A DNA stretch of 64,000 bases from an uncultured Cellulophaga sp. (GCA_947492955.1 CANLOV010000004.1:62001-126000), one strand, 5' to 3'; numbered from the stretch's first letter, positions 19,591-30,675 are shown. Numbers and translations: made by a program. The notes: a model not told the origin generated them from the sequence alone.

Positions 19591-20788
19591 GTATTTTATT
19601 AATTATTTCGTTTATGATATCTAAGGCTACGGCAGCCTTTGTCTTTAATGGAAACGTTTTTATACGTAAATTCTTATCTATAAAACTTATTTTATTTGTA
19701 GATTTTCCAAAACCGGCTCCTTTATCGTTTAAAGAGTTTAAAACAATAGCATCTAAATTTTTACGTTTTAGCTTTCCTTTGGCATTCTCTTCTTCGTTTT
19801 CTGTTTCTAAAGCAAAGCCTACTATAAACTGATGTTCTTTTTGTTCTCCTAAAGAAAGAAGAATATCTTTATTTTTAACAAGCTCAATAGTTAAATTAGC
19901 ATCTTTCTTTTTTATTTTTTGTTCCGCTACAATACTAGGTTTATAATCTGCAACAGCAGCAGCACAAATAGCAATATCAGTAGTTTTATAGTGTTTGTGT
20001 ACAGCAGTATACATGTCATCTGCAGAAACAACTCTAATTAAAGTTACTAAATCGTGTTGTATTTTTAAATGAGACGGACCAGAAACTAAAATTACTGTAG
20101 CTCCTAAAGTTGCAGCTGCCTTTGCAAGCTCAAAGCCCATTAAACCAGAGGAATGATTTCCTATAAAACGTACAGGGTCTATGGTCTCGTAAGTTGGACC
20201 AGCCGTAATTAATACCTTTTTCCCTTTTAAAGGAAGTTCATTATGGATAAAATCTTTTATAAACTGTACAATACTTTCTGGTTCTGCCATACGGCCTTCT
20301 CCATGTAATCCACTGGCTAATTCTCCTGATGTTGCTGGGATTATAATATTGCCGTAATCTGCTAATTTTTTAAATGTAGCCTGTGTAGATGGATGCTTGT
20401 ACATATCTAAATCCATAGCAGGAGCAAATAATACGGGACATTTGGCAGAAAGATAAGAGGCTAATAATATAGAATCACAAATACCATTCGCCATTTTAGC
20501 CATTGTATTAGCTGTTGCCGGAGCAATGAGCATAATATCTGCCCATAATCCTAATTTTACATGGTTGTTCCATGAAATGCTATTGTCTTCATTTTTTTCA
20601 AAATTAGAAATAACAGGATTTTTGGCTAATGTAGCTAGAGTAAGAGGAGAAACAAAAGAGCTGGCACTATCCGTTAAAATAATTTTAACATTAGCGCCAG
20701 CTTTTATCAATAAACGTACAAGAAAGGTTGTTTTGTAAGCAGCAATACCTCCTGTAATTCCTAAGAGGATGTTTTTTCCGCCTAACAT
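19583..20788 (-). CDS. coaBC: Bifunctional phosphopantothenoylcysteine decarboxylase/phosphopantothenate-cysteine ligase
   Basis: LLGITGGIAAYKT, APATANTMAKMANG, VLITAGPTYETIDPVRFIGNHSSG. Confidence 0.96.
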   Translation of the reverse strand: MLGGKNILLGITGGIAAYKTTFLVRLLIKAGANVKIILTDSASSFVSPLTLATLAKNPVISNFEKNEDNSISWNNHVKLGLWADIMLIAPATANTMAKMANGICDSILLASYLSAKCPVLFAPAMDLDMYKHPSTQATFKKLADYGNIIIPATSGELASGLHGEGRMAEPESIVQFIKDFIHNELPLKGKKVLITAGPTYETIDPVRFIGNHSSGLMGFELAKAAATLGATVILVSGPSHLKIQHDLVTLIRVVSADDMYTAVHKHYKTTDIAICAAAVADYKPSIVAEQKIKKKDANLTIELVKNKDILLSLGEQKEHQFIVGFALETENEEENAKGKLKRKNLDAIVLNSLNDKGAGFGKSTNKISFIDKNLRIKTFPLKTKAAVALDIINEIINKIHA

Positions 20789-20791
20789 TAC

Positions 20792-21124
20792 TTATGCGTC
20801 TTTCTCCGTGTTTCTGTAATATATTTTGTCATTTAACCATTCTGTAACGGCTAATGCATGTGGTTTAGGTAATTTTTCGTAAAACTTAGAAACTTCTATC
20901 TGTTCTTTATTTTCAAAAACTTCTTCTAAACTATCACTGTATGTAGCAAACTCTTCTAGTTTCTCTAATAACTCTTTCTTAATTTCAGAGTTAATCTGAA
21001 CAGCTCTTTTAGAAACTACTGATATAGCTTCGTAAATATTCTCTGTTTCAGCATCAAACTCATTTTTGTTAATAGTAACCGTAGATACAGCTGCTTTAGA
21101 ATTTTTTAAGTCGTTCATGTTCAT
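20792..21124 (-). CDS. rpoZ: RNA polymerase omega-like subunit (Bacteroidota RpoZ)
   Basis: ENIYEAISVVSKRAVQINSEIKKEL; synteny coaBC-rpoZ-bamD. Confidence 0.8.
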   Translation of the reverse strand: MNMNDLKNSKAAVSTVTINKNEFDAETENIYEAISVVSKRAVQINSEIKKELLEKLEEFATYSDSLEEVFENKEQIEVSKFYEKLPKPHALAVTEWLNDKIYYRNTEKDA

Positions 21125-21137
21125 AACAAACTATGTT

Positions 21138-21965
21138 TTATTTGGAATAATTTTTTAATTCTTTTTCTATTTTTCCTAACAGATTATCTGCCTTTTTTTG
21201 ATACTTAGTCTCAGGAAAATATTTTTTTAGATTAGTGTAGGCTACTTTAGCGTTTTCCAATCGTTTTAATTTTTTTCTTTCTGTACTGTTTAATGCTAAA
21301 TTAGTACTTGCTTTTACTTTGTAGTACAGTGCATCTTCTCTATATATAGAACCAGGATGGTCTGTTACAAAATTATCTAAAGCGGCAATAGCAGAAACAG
21401 AATTATCTAAGGTATAAAATTCTCCTAATTTTGTAAACTGTTTTGCTATCTCTAAATCTTTTCTTTCTTTTTTAGAACGTAATTCTTTTGCAATTATGTT
21501 AGCTTCTGAAAAATATTCTGAATCTGGGTACGTATTTATAAAATTTTGAATTTTAGCTAAAGCCTTATCCGTATCTGTTTGATCTAAAGAATGAATAGGA
21601 GAAAGCTTGTAATAACTCTTGGCTCCTAAAAATGCAGCTTCTGAAGCTTTATCACTTTTTGGGTATGATTTTAAAAAACGTTCAAATTGGTAACCTGCTG
21701 TGTTGTAGTCTTTAATTTTGTAGTAGGTGTTAGAGTAAAAGAAAAATACACGTTCACCCTGAGGTTTTCCTATATATTTAGGTGCTATTTGTTCGTATAA
21801 ACGGTTTGCACGTTTAAAATCTCCCTCTTTATAAAATTTTTCAGCTAAATCATATTTAGGCTTTATTTCTTCATTTTTGAGTACCTTTTGATATTCACTA
21901 CATGAAGAGTTTAAAGTTATGATTACAATTAAAAAGAAAAAATACGACCTCATATTTAAAAACAT
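21138..21965 (-). CDS. bamD: Outer membrane assembly lipoprotein BamD
   Basis: Lipoprotein, TPR repeats (KFYKEGDFKRANRLYEQIAPKY; QFERFLKSYPKSDKASEAAF). Confidence 0.9.
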   Translation of the reverse strand: MFLNMRSYFFFLIVIITLNSSCSEYQKVLKNEEIKPKYDLAEKFYKEGDFKRANRLYEQIAPKYIGKPQGERVFFFYSNTYYKIKDYNTAGYQFERFLKSYPKSDKASEAAFLGAKSYYKLSPIHSLDQTDTDKALAKIQNFINTYPDSEYFSEANIIAKELRSKKERKDLEIAKQFTKLGEFYTLDNSVSAIAALDNFVTDHPGSIYREDALYYKVKASTNLALNSTERKKLKRLENAKVAYTNLKKYFPETKYQKKADNLLGKIEKELKNYSK

Positions 21966-22079
21966 TCTGCAAAATTAAGGATTCTTACTGGAATAAAAAA
22001 CATTTTTTATAACGCTAAAATAGTTCTATACCATACGTGTGCCAACGATTTTAGGTTAGTTTTAACGTTCTGCAGTAAT

Positions 22080-22976
22080 TTATGCAGTAAGGCGTGTAAT
22101 AATAAAAGGTTTTAGAAAACTGTTTATTTTTTCTTTTAAAGCGCTAGTAGCTTCAACCATAGGTAGTCTAACACCAGCATTAGACAAGTTTAGAGCTTCA
22201 AAAATTACTTTTATACCAGTTGGATTTCCTTCCTCAAAAATAAGATCCATACCTTCTTCTAAAGCATAGTGTATTTTAAAGGCTTCTTCTTTATTATTTT
22301 GTAATCCTAAATTAATCATTTTAGAAAACTCAGCAGGTAAACCTTGTCCTAAAACAGAAATAACGCCCTCGCCACCAGCTAAAACGGTTTCTAATGAGGT
22401 AGCATCATCACCAGATAAAACCATAAAGTTTTCTGGTCTTCCTTTTATTAACTCATTAACTTGGTTCATATCTCCGCATGCTTCTTTAATAGCCACAATA
22501 TTATCAAAATCATTGGCTAAACGTAGTACTGTTTGCGGTAACATATTACTACCTGTTCTTCCAGGAACATTATACAAGATAATAGGAATAGGAGAGGCTA
22601 ATGAAATAGCTTTAAAGTGTTGGTATATACCTTCTTGCGTTGGTTTGTTGTAATATGGAGATACAGATAATATAGCGTCAAAATCGCTAAAATCTGTTTC
22701 TTGTAATTCTTCTACCACTAATGACGTATTATTACCACCTACGCCTAATACTAATGGTAATCTACCAGCATTAGTTTCAACAACAGTATTTATAACATGT
22801 TGCTTTTCTTTTTTATTTAGCGTAACAGATTCTGCAGTAGTACCCAAAACAACAAGATAATCTACACCACCATCTATGCAATAATTTACAATATTGCGTA
22901 AAGCTTCTGTATCTATAGAAAAATCTTTTTTAAACGGGGTAACTAAAGCAACTCCTGTGCCCAATAACTTCTTCAT
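22080..22976 (-). CDS. dapA: 4-hydroxy-tetrahydrodipicolinate synthase
   Basis: [40 protein letters not shown]. Confidence 0.95.
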   Translation of the reverse strand: MKKLLGTGVALVTPFKKDFSIDTEALRNIVNYCIDGGVDYLVVLGTTAESVTLNKKEKQHVINTVVETNAGRLPLVLGVGGNNTSLVVEELQETDFSDFDAILSVSPYYNKPTQEGIYQHFKAISLASPIPIILYNVPGRTGSNMLPQTVLRLANDFDNIVAIKEACGDMNQVNELIKGRPENFMVLSGDDATSLETVLAGGEGVISVLGQGLPAEFSKMINLGLQNNKEEAFKIHYALEEGMDLIFEEGNPTGIKVIFEALNLSNAGVRLPMVEATSALKEKINSFLKPFIITRLTA

Positions 22977-23515
22977 TATTCTATTTCATTTAAAATATGC
23001 AAATACTTTTTAAGTTCTTTTTTAAATGTTTTAAAGTCCTTAATAGAAGTATTTAATATTAAATCATTATAATTTTTATCTACTTCGCCAAAACCCACTT
23101 TTATACGAGCTTTGGTTTTTACCGACATTAATTGTAACATTAATTTTTCTTCGGCATAATAATTAATTAGCATGTCGTATTCTCTGCTTAAAAACTCTAG
23201 CGCATAACTGTTTTCTATTTTTCCGTTCCACCCTAAATCCTTGTTAGAAAAAACAGGGCTTGCATAAGGAGAATTTTTATCATAAAACTCTTTATAGCCA
23301 ATAATTTTTACAGCATTTGGTCTTAATGAAAAATCTTCTATAAAATCATGGAATAAATTTACGTTATCAAATGTGTCTAAATCCACAATACATCCAATAG
23401 ATCTTATACCTTTGTTGGTACGGGTTAATTTATCACTAGGATTATGTAATTCTTCCTGTAAATATTTTAGTCCAGATTTAAATTTAAATTTTTCCTTAAG
23501 AGCCTTTAAAAACAT
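22976..23515 (-). CDS. DUF6913-like conserved hypothetical
   Basis: Co-directional with and adjoining dapA; typical Flavobacteriaceae arrangement. Confidence 0.6.
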   Translation of the reverse strand: MFLKALKEKFKFKSGLKYLQEELHNPSDKLTRTNKGIRSIGCIVDLDTFDNVNLFHDFIEDFSLRPNAVKIIGYKEFYDKNSPYASPVFSNKDLGWNGKIENSYALEFLSREYDMLINYYAEEKLMLQLMSVKTKARIKVGFGEVDKNYNDLILNTSIKDFKTFKKELKKYLHILNEIE

Positions 23516-23583
23516 ATGTTTTTACATTTTGTACAAATGTAAATTAAATACTTAACAATACTAATGCAAAGATAAGAACTATA

Positions 23584-24348
23584 ATGAATTTAAAAATGAA
23601 ACACTTTGTTGTATTTGTAACTTTTTTTGTGTTGTTTTCTTGTAAGCAAGGAGATAGTAAGCTATTTAAAGTTTTTGGAGAACAAATAAAGGTCGGTAAT
23701 ACCATACATGATGCAGATACTATTGCTCAGATAATTGCGCCTTATCAAAAACATATTAATAAAACTCTAGATAGCACATTGGCTTATGCTCCAAGGGTTA
23801 TTACAAAAGAAGATGGTAAATATAATACCACTGCGGGTAATCTTATGGCAGATATTGTTATGGAGCAATCTAAAGCCATTTATAAATTAAAAACAGGTAA
23901 AGAAATAGATTTTGTACTACTAAACCACGGGGGTATACGTTCCATTATATCTAAAGGAAATGTAAATAGAAGAACTGCTTATGAGTTTATGCCCTTTGAA
24001 AATACCATTGTTGTGGTAGAACTAAATGCAGCATCTGTAATGGATATGATTTCTTACTTAATAAAAGCTAAAAGACAACATCCTTTTTCTGGATTACAAA
24101 TTATTTTAGATAAGGAAGGCAAGTTATCATCGGTAAATATACAAGGCAAACCATTTAATCAAACAAAAACTTATTTAGTGGCTACGAGCAATTATTTAGT
24201 AAATGGAGGTGATAAAATGGGCTTTTTTAAAGAACGTATAAGTATAACAGAAACCGATTATAAAATTAGAAATGCAATTATAGATTATTTTATAAAAGTA
24301 GATACTGTTGCTCCAATTATTGATAATCGTTTTATGAAATTGAATTAA
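23584..24348 (+). CDS. 5'-nucleotidase C-terminal-domain lipoprotein
   Basis: Lipobox LFSC; TAGNLMADIV, NHGGIRSII, MPFENTIVVVELN, LVATSNYLVNGGD. Confidence 0.88.
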   Translation: MNLKMKHFVVFVTFFVLFSCKQGDSKLFKVFGEQIKVGNTIHDADTIAQIIAPYQKHINKTLDSTLAYAPRVITKEDGKYNTTAGNLMADIVMEQSKAIYKLKTGKEIDFVLLNHGGIRSIISKGNVNRRTAYEFMPFENTIVVVELNAASVMDMISYLIKAKRQHPFSGLQIILDKEGKLSSVNIQGKPFNQTKTYLVATSNYLVNGGDKMGFFKERISITETDYKIRNAIIDYFIKVDTVAPIIDNRFMKLN

Positions 24349-25262
24349 TGATGGATAGAAGAAAATTTATACAAAAAACATCGGCTACTTCTGCCTTTGT
24401 TGGGTTAAATGGATTGGCTTTAAATGCTTGTTCTTTAGAAACAAAAACGCATATTACAATTTTACACACTAATGATGTACATAGCCATATAGAAGCTTTT
24501 CCTAGCAACCATTCAAAATTTCCTAATTTAGGAGGATTGGCAAGAAGAGCCACTCTTGTAGATACTATTCGTAAAGAAAACCCTAATACCTTATTGTTTG
24601 ATGCCGGAGATATTTTTCAAGGTACTCCATACTTTAACTTTTTTGGAGGAGAATTAGAGTTTAAGTTAATGAGTATGCTTAAGTATGATGCTGCTACTAT
24701 AGGTAATCATGATTTTGATGGAGGTATAGATGGTTTATATGCGCAATTACCCAATGCTACATTTAATTTTTTATCTGCAAATTACGATTTTACAAATACT
24801 GTACTCAACGGGCATGTACAGCCCTACAAAGTATATAATGTAGCAGGTATTAAAGTGGGTGTTTTTGGTTTGGGAATTGCTTTAAAAGGATTGGTTTCTA
24901 AAAAATTATATAAAGAAACTAAGTATAACGACCCTATTAGTGTGGCTCAGGATATGAGTGTTATTTTAAAAGAGCAAGAACAATGCGATTTGGTTATTTG
25001 TTTATCTCATTTAGGTTATGATTATGAAGATGTTAACAAGCCAAGCGATTTAAGACTTGCCGCCAAAACAGAACATATAGATTTAATTATAGGCGGACAT
25101 ACCCATACTTTTTTAGATAAACCCACAATTGCTACCAATAGAGTGGGGGAAAAAGTGCTGGTAAACCAAGTAGGGTGTTTTGGTGTTAATATGGGGCGAA
25201 TCGATTTTTATTTTAGTACGGATCATAAAAAACAATCAAAAGGAGTCTCTATTAGTGTTTAG
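24348..25262 (+). CDS. Metallophosphatase (5'-nucleotidase N-terminal-domain) protein
   Basis: TILHTNDVHSHIEAF, DAGDIFQGTPYF, GNHDFDGG, GGHTHTF; ATG overlaps preceding TAA (TAATG). Confidence 0.9.
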   Translation: MMDRRKFIQKTSATSAFVGLNGLALNACSLETKTHITILHTNDVHSHIEAFPSNHSKFPNLGGLARRATLVDTIRKENPNTLLFDAGDIFQGTPYFNFFGGELEFKLMSMLKYDAATIGNHDFDGGIDGLYAQLPNATFNFLSANYDFTNTVLNGHVQPYKVYNVAGIKVGVFGLGIALKGLVSKKLYKETKYNDPISVAQDMSVILKEQEQCDLVICLSHLGYDYEDVNKPSDLRLAAKTEHIDLIIGGHTHTFLDKPTIATNRVGEKVLVNQVGCFGVNMGRIDFYFSTDHKKQSKGVSISV

Positions 25263-25340
25263 TAGGTATAAAATGTACTTTATTTTTAAAGCGATATAAA
25301 GTCCATATGATTTTTATATTTTTATAGCAAATAAGCACAT

Positions 25341-27248
25341 ATGAGTAACTACCACATAAAACATTTAGAAGAATATTATCAAGTATATAGAAAATCGGTA
25401 ATAAATCCAGAAAATTTCTGGCAAGAAGTTGCCGAAGAACATTTTGTATGGCGCAAACGATGGGATTCTGTTTTAGAGTGGGATTTTACCAAGCCAGAGA
25501 TTAATTGGTTTAAAGGAGCAAAACTAAATATTACAGAAAACTGTTTAGACAGACATTTACTTACCAGAGGCGATAAAACGGCTATATTGTTTGAGCCTAA
25601 TAATCCTGAAGAAGAAGCGCAGCATATAAGTTACAAAGAGTTATATGAAAAAGTAAATGCATTTGCTAATGTTTTAAAATCTCAAGGCATAAAAAAAGGA
25701 GATAGAGTTTGTATTTACTTACCCATGATTCCTGAGTTGGCAATGGCAGTATTGGCTTGTGCTCGTATCGGTGCTATACATTCAGTAGTATTTGCAGGTT
25801 TTTCGGCAACAGCATTAGCAACCAGAATTAATGATAGTGATTGTAAAATGGTACTTACTGCCGATGGTTCTTTTAGAGGAGCAAAAACAATAGACTTAAA
25901 AGGTATTGTAGATGAGGCTTTAAACGATTGTTCTTGTGTAGAAAATGTATTGGTAGTTAAACGTATTAATTCGGATATAACCATGCAAAAAGGTCGTGAT
26001 CAGTGGTTACAACCTTTATTAGATAAAGCATCTACTGTATGCGAACCAGAAATAATGGATGCAGAAGACCCATTGTTTATACTATATACATCGGGTTCTA
26101 CAGGTATGCCAAAAGGAATGGTGCATACAACAGCGGGGTATATGGTGTATACAGCCTATACTTTTAAAAATGTATTTCAATACAAAGAAAATGATGTGTA
26201 TTGGTGTACGGCAGATATAGGGTGGATAACTGGGCATAGCTATATTGTATACGGACCTTTAGCCAATGGAGCAACAACGCTAATGTTTGAAGGGGTGCCT
26301 AGCTATCCAGATTACGGACGCTTTTGGGAAATTATAGAAAAGCATAAAGTAAACCAGTTTTATACAGCGCCTACTGCAATACGCGCCTTAGCAAAAGAAA
26401 AATTAGATTATGTAGAGTCTCACGATTTATCTTCTTTAAAAGTTTTAGGCTCTGTAGGAGAACCTATTAATGAAGAAGCATGGCATTGGTATAATGATAA
26501 TATTGGAAAAAAGAAGAGTCCAATTATAGATACTTGGTGGCAAACAGAAACAGGAGGAATTATGATATCTCCTGTACCTTATGCTACACCAACAAAACCA
26601 ACCTATGCAACACTGCCGTTACCAGGAATACAGCCTGTATTAATGGATGAAAATGGAAATGAAATAAACGGAAACCAAGTAGATGGTCGTTTGTGTATTA
26701 AATTTCCATGGCCATCAATTGCAAGAACCATATGGGGCAACCATAAACGCTATAAAGAAACGTATTTTTCGGCTTTTGAAAATAAGTATTTTACAGGTGA
26801 TGGTGCATTAAGAGATGAAGTAGGGTATTATAGAATTACGGGTAGGGTAGACGATGTAATTATTGTATCGGGTCATAATTTAGGAACAGCACCTATAGAA
26901 GATGCAATTAATGAGCATCCAGCTGTTGCAGAATCTGCTATTGTTGGCTTTCCGCACGATATTAAAGGAAGTGCTTTGTATGGTTATGTAATATTAAAAG
27001 AAACAGGAGAATCTCGTAATCATGATAATTTAAGAAAAGAAATCAACCAAATAATTACAGAACATATAGGACCTATAGCAAAGCTAGATAAAATTCAGTT
27101 TACGGTAGGTTTACCCAAAACACGTTCGGGTAAAATTATGCGTAGAATTTTAAGAAAAATAGCAGGTAACGATATTAGTAATTTAGGAGACACCAGTACA
27201 TTATTAAATCCGGAGGTTGTACAAGAAATTATTGAGAACAAATTATAA
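25341..27248 (+). CDS. acs: Acetate-CoA ligase
   Basis: YTSGSTGMPKGMVHTTAGY, WWQTETGG, TRSGKIMRRILR. Confidence 0.95.
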   Translation: MSNYHIKHLEEYYQVYRKSVINPENFWQEVAEEHFVWRKRWDSVLEWDFTKPEINWFKGAKLNITENCLDRHLLTRGDKTAILFEPNNPEEEAQHISYKELYEKVNAFANVLKSQGIKKGDRVCIYLPMIPELAMAVLACARIGAIHSVVFAGFSATALATRINDSDCKMVLTADGSFRGAKTIDLKGIVDEALNDCSCVENVLVVKRINSDITMQKGRDQWLQPLLDKASTVCEPEIMDAEDPLFILYTSGSTGMPKGMVHTTAGYMVYTAYTFKNVFQYKENDVYWCTADIGWITGHSYIVYGPLANGATTLMFEGVPSYPDYGRFWEIIEKHKVNQFYTAPTAIRALAKEKLDYVESHDLSSLKVLGSVGEPINEEAWHWYNDNIGKKKSPIIDTWWQTETGGIMISPVPYATPTKPTYATLPLPGIQPVLMDENGNEINGNQVDGRLCIKFPWPSIARTIWGNHKRYKETYFSAFENKYFTGDGALRDEVGYYRITGRVDDVIIVSGHNLGTAPIEDAINEHPAVAESAIVGFPHDIKGSALYGYVILKETGESRNHDNLRKEINQIITEHIGPIAKLDKIQFTVGLPKTRSGKIMRRILRKIAGNDISNLGDTSTLLNPEVVQEIIENKL

Positions 27249-27266
27249 TAAGAGAACATATATTTA

Positions 27267-28403
27267 ATGAATTATAGATTTAAAGTATTAGGTGCTTTTT
27301 TAATTTTAAGTGTGCTAATTCAGTGTAAAGAGAAAAATAAGAAAACAACAGAAGTAGCTACATCAGCAACAGAAATAGTTAAAAAAGAAGAGAAAATAGC
27401 TTTAGATCATATTATAAAAGAAGTTCCTAAGGGTGTAGTAACTCCTAGTGGAATGGTATGGATTCCAGGAGGAAAATTTAACCAAGGCGCTGTAGCCCAA
27501 GATAATGGCGCTATGAAACACGAAAAACCAGCACATAAAGTAGCTGTAGATGGTTTTTTTATGGATATTACAGAAGTAACCAATGCTCAGTTTAAAAAGT
27601 TTACCAAAGCAACAGGGTATATAACGGTGGCAGAAAGAGAAATAGACTGGGGAGAAATGAAAAAGCAACTTCCAGAAGGCACTCCAAAACCACACGATTC
27701 TATAATGCAACCAGGCTCATTAACATTTAAAAAATCTAAAACATCTGTTCCTAATTTATACGATTTTTCGCAATGGTGGAAATGGACGGTAGGAGCCAAT
27801 TGGAGACAACCTTTAGGTCCTGGAAGTAGTATAAAAGGTAAAGACGATCATCCGGTGGTGCATATCTCTTATGAAGATGCTCAGGTATATTGCAAATGGA
27901 TAGGCAGGCGATTACCAACAGAGGCAGAATGGGAATATGCGGCTAGGGGAACTAAAGAAAATACCTTGTTTTTTTGGGGTGATGATAGTAGTAATTTAGA
28001 TAAAAAAGCAAATACATGGGAGGGAGAGTTTCCTAAAACAAATACCAAAAAAGATGGATTTGAAGCTACAGCGCCTGTAAAAACCTATCCGCCCAACGGT
28101 TATGGTTTGTACGATGTTGCGGGGAATGTATGGGAGTGGACTAGCGATTGGTACAATGTTAATTACTATCAAGAACTAGCCAATACAAAAGAGATAGCAG
28201 TAAACCCTAAAGGAGCCCTAAAATCTTACAACCCAACAATGCCCTATGCTAAGGAAAAGATTATAAAAGGAGGTTCTTTTTTGTGTAATGTATCTTATTG
28301 TGCAAGTTATAGACTTTCTTCTCGTATGGGAACAAGTTTAGATTCCTCTGCCGAGCATATTGGCTTTAGAACAGTAGCTTCGGTAAAAGAAGTAAAGAAG
28401 TAA
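27267..28403 (+). CDS. Formylglycine-generating enzyme (FGE/SUMF1) family lipoprotein
   Basis: Lipobox LIQC; MVWIPGGKF, RRLPTEAEWEYAARG, GNVWEWTSDWY, GGSFLCNVSYCASYRLSSRMGTSLDSSAEHIGFR with both FGE-type cysteines. Confidence 0.88.
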   Translation: MNYRFKVLGAFLILSVLIQCKEKNKKTTEVATSATEIVKKEEKIALDHIIKEVPKGVVTPSGMVWIPGGKFNQGAVAQDNGAMKHEKPAHKVAVDGFFMDITEVTNAQFKKFTKATGYITVAEREIDWGEMKKQLPEGTPKPHDSIMQPGSLTFKKSKTSVPNLYDFSQWWKWTVGANWRQPLGPGSSIKGKDDHPVVHISYEDAQVYCKWIGRRLPTEAEWEYAARGTKENTLFFWGDDSSNLDKKANTWEGEFPKTNTKKDGFEATAPVKTYPPNGYGLYDVAGNVWEWTSDWYNVNYYQELANTKEIAVNPKGALKSYNPTMPYAKEKIIKGGSFLCNVSYCASYRLSSRMGTSLDSSAEHIGFRTVASVKEVKK

Positions 28404-28458
28404 AATATTTAACATTAAAAATAGAGAACAAGATAATAAACGTATAAAATACATTTAT

Positions 28459-28466
28459 TATATTTG
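28459..28466 (+). promoter_or_regulatory. TATATTTG -7-type box upstream of galK
   Basis: Matches TAnnTTTG, 33 bp before galK ATG. Confidence 0.4.
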
Positions 28467-28498
28467 TGAGCAATAAATTTATATTAAAACAGATAGTT

Positions 28499-29629
28499 AT
28501 GCAATTTTTAGAAAATTTCACACCTGAGCTTACCATAGAATCTCCTGGAAGAATTAATATTATAGGGGAACATACAGATTATAATTTAGGATATGTTTTG
28601 CCAACAGCTATCAGTAAAAAAATAACTTTAGAGTTTAGTAAAAACGATTCGGATACCGAGTGTAATGTATATACAAAGGGCTATGATAAAGGAATTACTA
28701 TAGACTTAAATAAGTTAGAAATAAGTTCTGAAGAATGGGAGAACTATATCTTAGGTGTATTAAACGAAATTTCTAAAAGAAGCGATAAGTTAAAAGGTTT
28801 TAACTGTACTATAGAAAGTAATTTACCAGTAGGTTCTGGAGTAAGTTCTTCGGCAGCCTTAGAATGTGGTTTAGCATTTGGCTTAAATGAGCTTTTTGAT
28901 CTAGGTTTATCTAAATTAGATATCGTAGAGTTATCTAGAGATGCAGAGCATACCTTTGTAGGTACTAAATGTGGTATTATGGATCAGTATGCATCTGTAA
29001 TGAGTAAAGAAGGTCATGTTATCTTATTAGATTGCGATACTTTAGAGCACAAATACATTCCTATAGATGTTAAACCATATAAAGTATTATTATTAAATAC
29101 TAATGTAGCGCATAGTTTAGCAACAAGTCAGTATAATGTTCGTAGAGAAGAATGCGAAACTGCTGTAGCTATTATTGCTAAAAAATACCCAGAAGTAAAA
29201 TCGCTTAGAAATGCTACTATCGAAATGATAGAAGATACAAAAGCAGAGATGAGCGATAAGGTGTATGATCGTTGTACTTATGTAGTAGCAGAGAACAATA
29301 GAGTACATGCAGCTATAGCGGCACTAAAAGCTAACGACCTTAAAAAATTAGGAGAATTATTATACGAAACACACGATGGCTTATCTAGATTGTACGAAGT
29401 TAGCTGTCCTGAGTTAGATTTCTTAGTAGAGTTCTCTAAAGGAAACGATCAGGTTTTAGGAGCAAGACTTATGGGTGGTGGTTTTGGTGGTTGTACTATT
29501 AATATTGTACACCAAGATGCTGTAGATGCTTATGTTAAAGAAGCATCGGAAGCCTATGAGAAAAAATTTAATATAAAACTAACTTCTTTTGAAGCATTAC
29601 CAAGTCAAGGTACTTCTATAAAATTATAA
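28499..29629 (+). CDS. galK: Galactokinase
   Basis: SPGRINIIGEHTDYNLGYVLPTAI, LPVGSGVSSSAALECG, GARLMGGGFGGCTI; start at MQFLENF. Confidence 0.95.
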   Translation: MQFLENFTPELTIESPGRINIIGEHTDYNLGYVLPTAISKKITLEFSKNDSDTECNVYTKGYDKGITIDLNKLEISSEEWENYILGVLNEISKRSDKLKGFNCTIESNLPVGSGVSSSAALECGLAFGLNELFDLGLSKLDIVELSRDAEHTFVGTKCGIMDQYASVMSKEGHVILLDCDTLEHKYIPIDVKPYKVLLLNTNVAHSLATSQYNVRREECETAVAIIAKKYPEVKSLRNATIEMIEDTKAEMSDKVYDRCTYVVAENNRVHAAIAALKANDLKKLGELLYETHDGLSRLYEVSCPELDFLVEFSKGNDQVLGARLMGGGFGGCTINIVHQDAVDAYVKEASEAYEKKFNIKLTSFEALPSQGTSIKL

Positions 29630-29631
29630 TC

Positions 29632-30675
29632 ATGAAACAAATAGATTTTAATAACGACCCACACAGAAGGTTTAATATTTTAACAGGAGAATGGGTATTG
29701 GTTTCTCCACATAGAACCAAAAGACCATGGCAAGGAAAAGTAGAAAAGAGTGCTAATGTAGAGCGCCCAACCTACGACCCAAAATGCTACCTGTGTCCTA
29801 CCAACGAAAGAATGGGAGGAGCTGTTAATCCAGATTATAAAAAACCATATTCATTTGTAAACGATTTTTCTGCATTGCTTCAAAATGTAGAAGAAGGGAA
29901 TTACGATAATGGTTTATTAAAAGCAGAATCAGAATCTGGTTTGTGTAAAGTAGTTTGCTTTTCACCTAATCACTCTTTAACATTACCCTTAATGTCTGTG
30001 CCAGAAATTACAGATGTAATATCGCTTTGGCAAAAAGAATACAAAGAGCTAGGAGCAATGGAAGGGATTAACCATGTTCAGATTTTCGAAAATAAAGGAG
30101 ATGTAATGGGCTGTAGTAACCCGCATCCTCACGGACAAATATGGTCTCAAAAATCGGTACCACAAGAAGTAGAAAAGAAAGCAGTACGTTTTAAAGCCTA
30201 TTGGGATAAAAACGGAAAAAGTATTTTAGAAGATTATGTAGCTCAAGAACAAGAATTGAATGAGCGTATTATAGTAGAGAACGATCATTTTGTGGCATTA
30301 GTTCCTTTTTGGGCCGTATGGCCGTATGAAACTATTATAATTCCGAAAAGGAAAATGGCTCATATAGCGGAGTTAACTGAGGAAGAAAAAGTTTCTTATG
30401 CAGATGCTATTAAGCAATTAACTATAATGTACGATAATATTTTTGATACTTCTTTCCCTTATTCTTCTGGTATACACCAAGCACCAACAGACGGGAAAGA
30501 ATATCCAGAGTGGCATTTTCATATGTCTTTTTATCCGCCATTATTACGTTCGGCAACCGTAAAGAAATTTATGGTAGGGTATGAGATGTTTGCTAATCCG
30601 CAAAGAGATATCTCTGCAGAACAAGCGGCAAATACTATGAAAGCTTTATCTAAAACACACTATAGCTTGCAATAA
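29632..30675 (+). CDS. galT: UDP-glucose--hexose-1-phosphate uridylyltransferase
   Basis: RRFNILTGEWVLVSPHRTKRPWQG, CSNPHPHGQIW. Confidence 0.96.
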   Translation: MKQIDFNNDPHRRFNILTGEWVLVSPHRTKRPWQGKVEKSANVERPTYDPKCYLCPTNERMGGAVNPDYKKPYSFVNDFSALLQNVEEGNYDNGLLKAESESGLCKVVCFSPNHSLTLPLMSVPEITDVISLWQKEYKELGAMEGINHVQIFENKGDVMGCSNPHPHGQIWSQKSVPQEVEKKAVRFKAYWDKNGKSILEDYVAQEQELNERIIVENDHFVALVPFWAVWPYETIIIPKRKMAHIAELTEEEKVSYADAIKQLTIMYDNIFDTSFPYSSGIHQAPTDGKEYPEWHFHMSFYPPLLRSATVKKFMVGYEMFANPQRDISAEQAANTMKALSKTHYSLQ

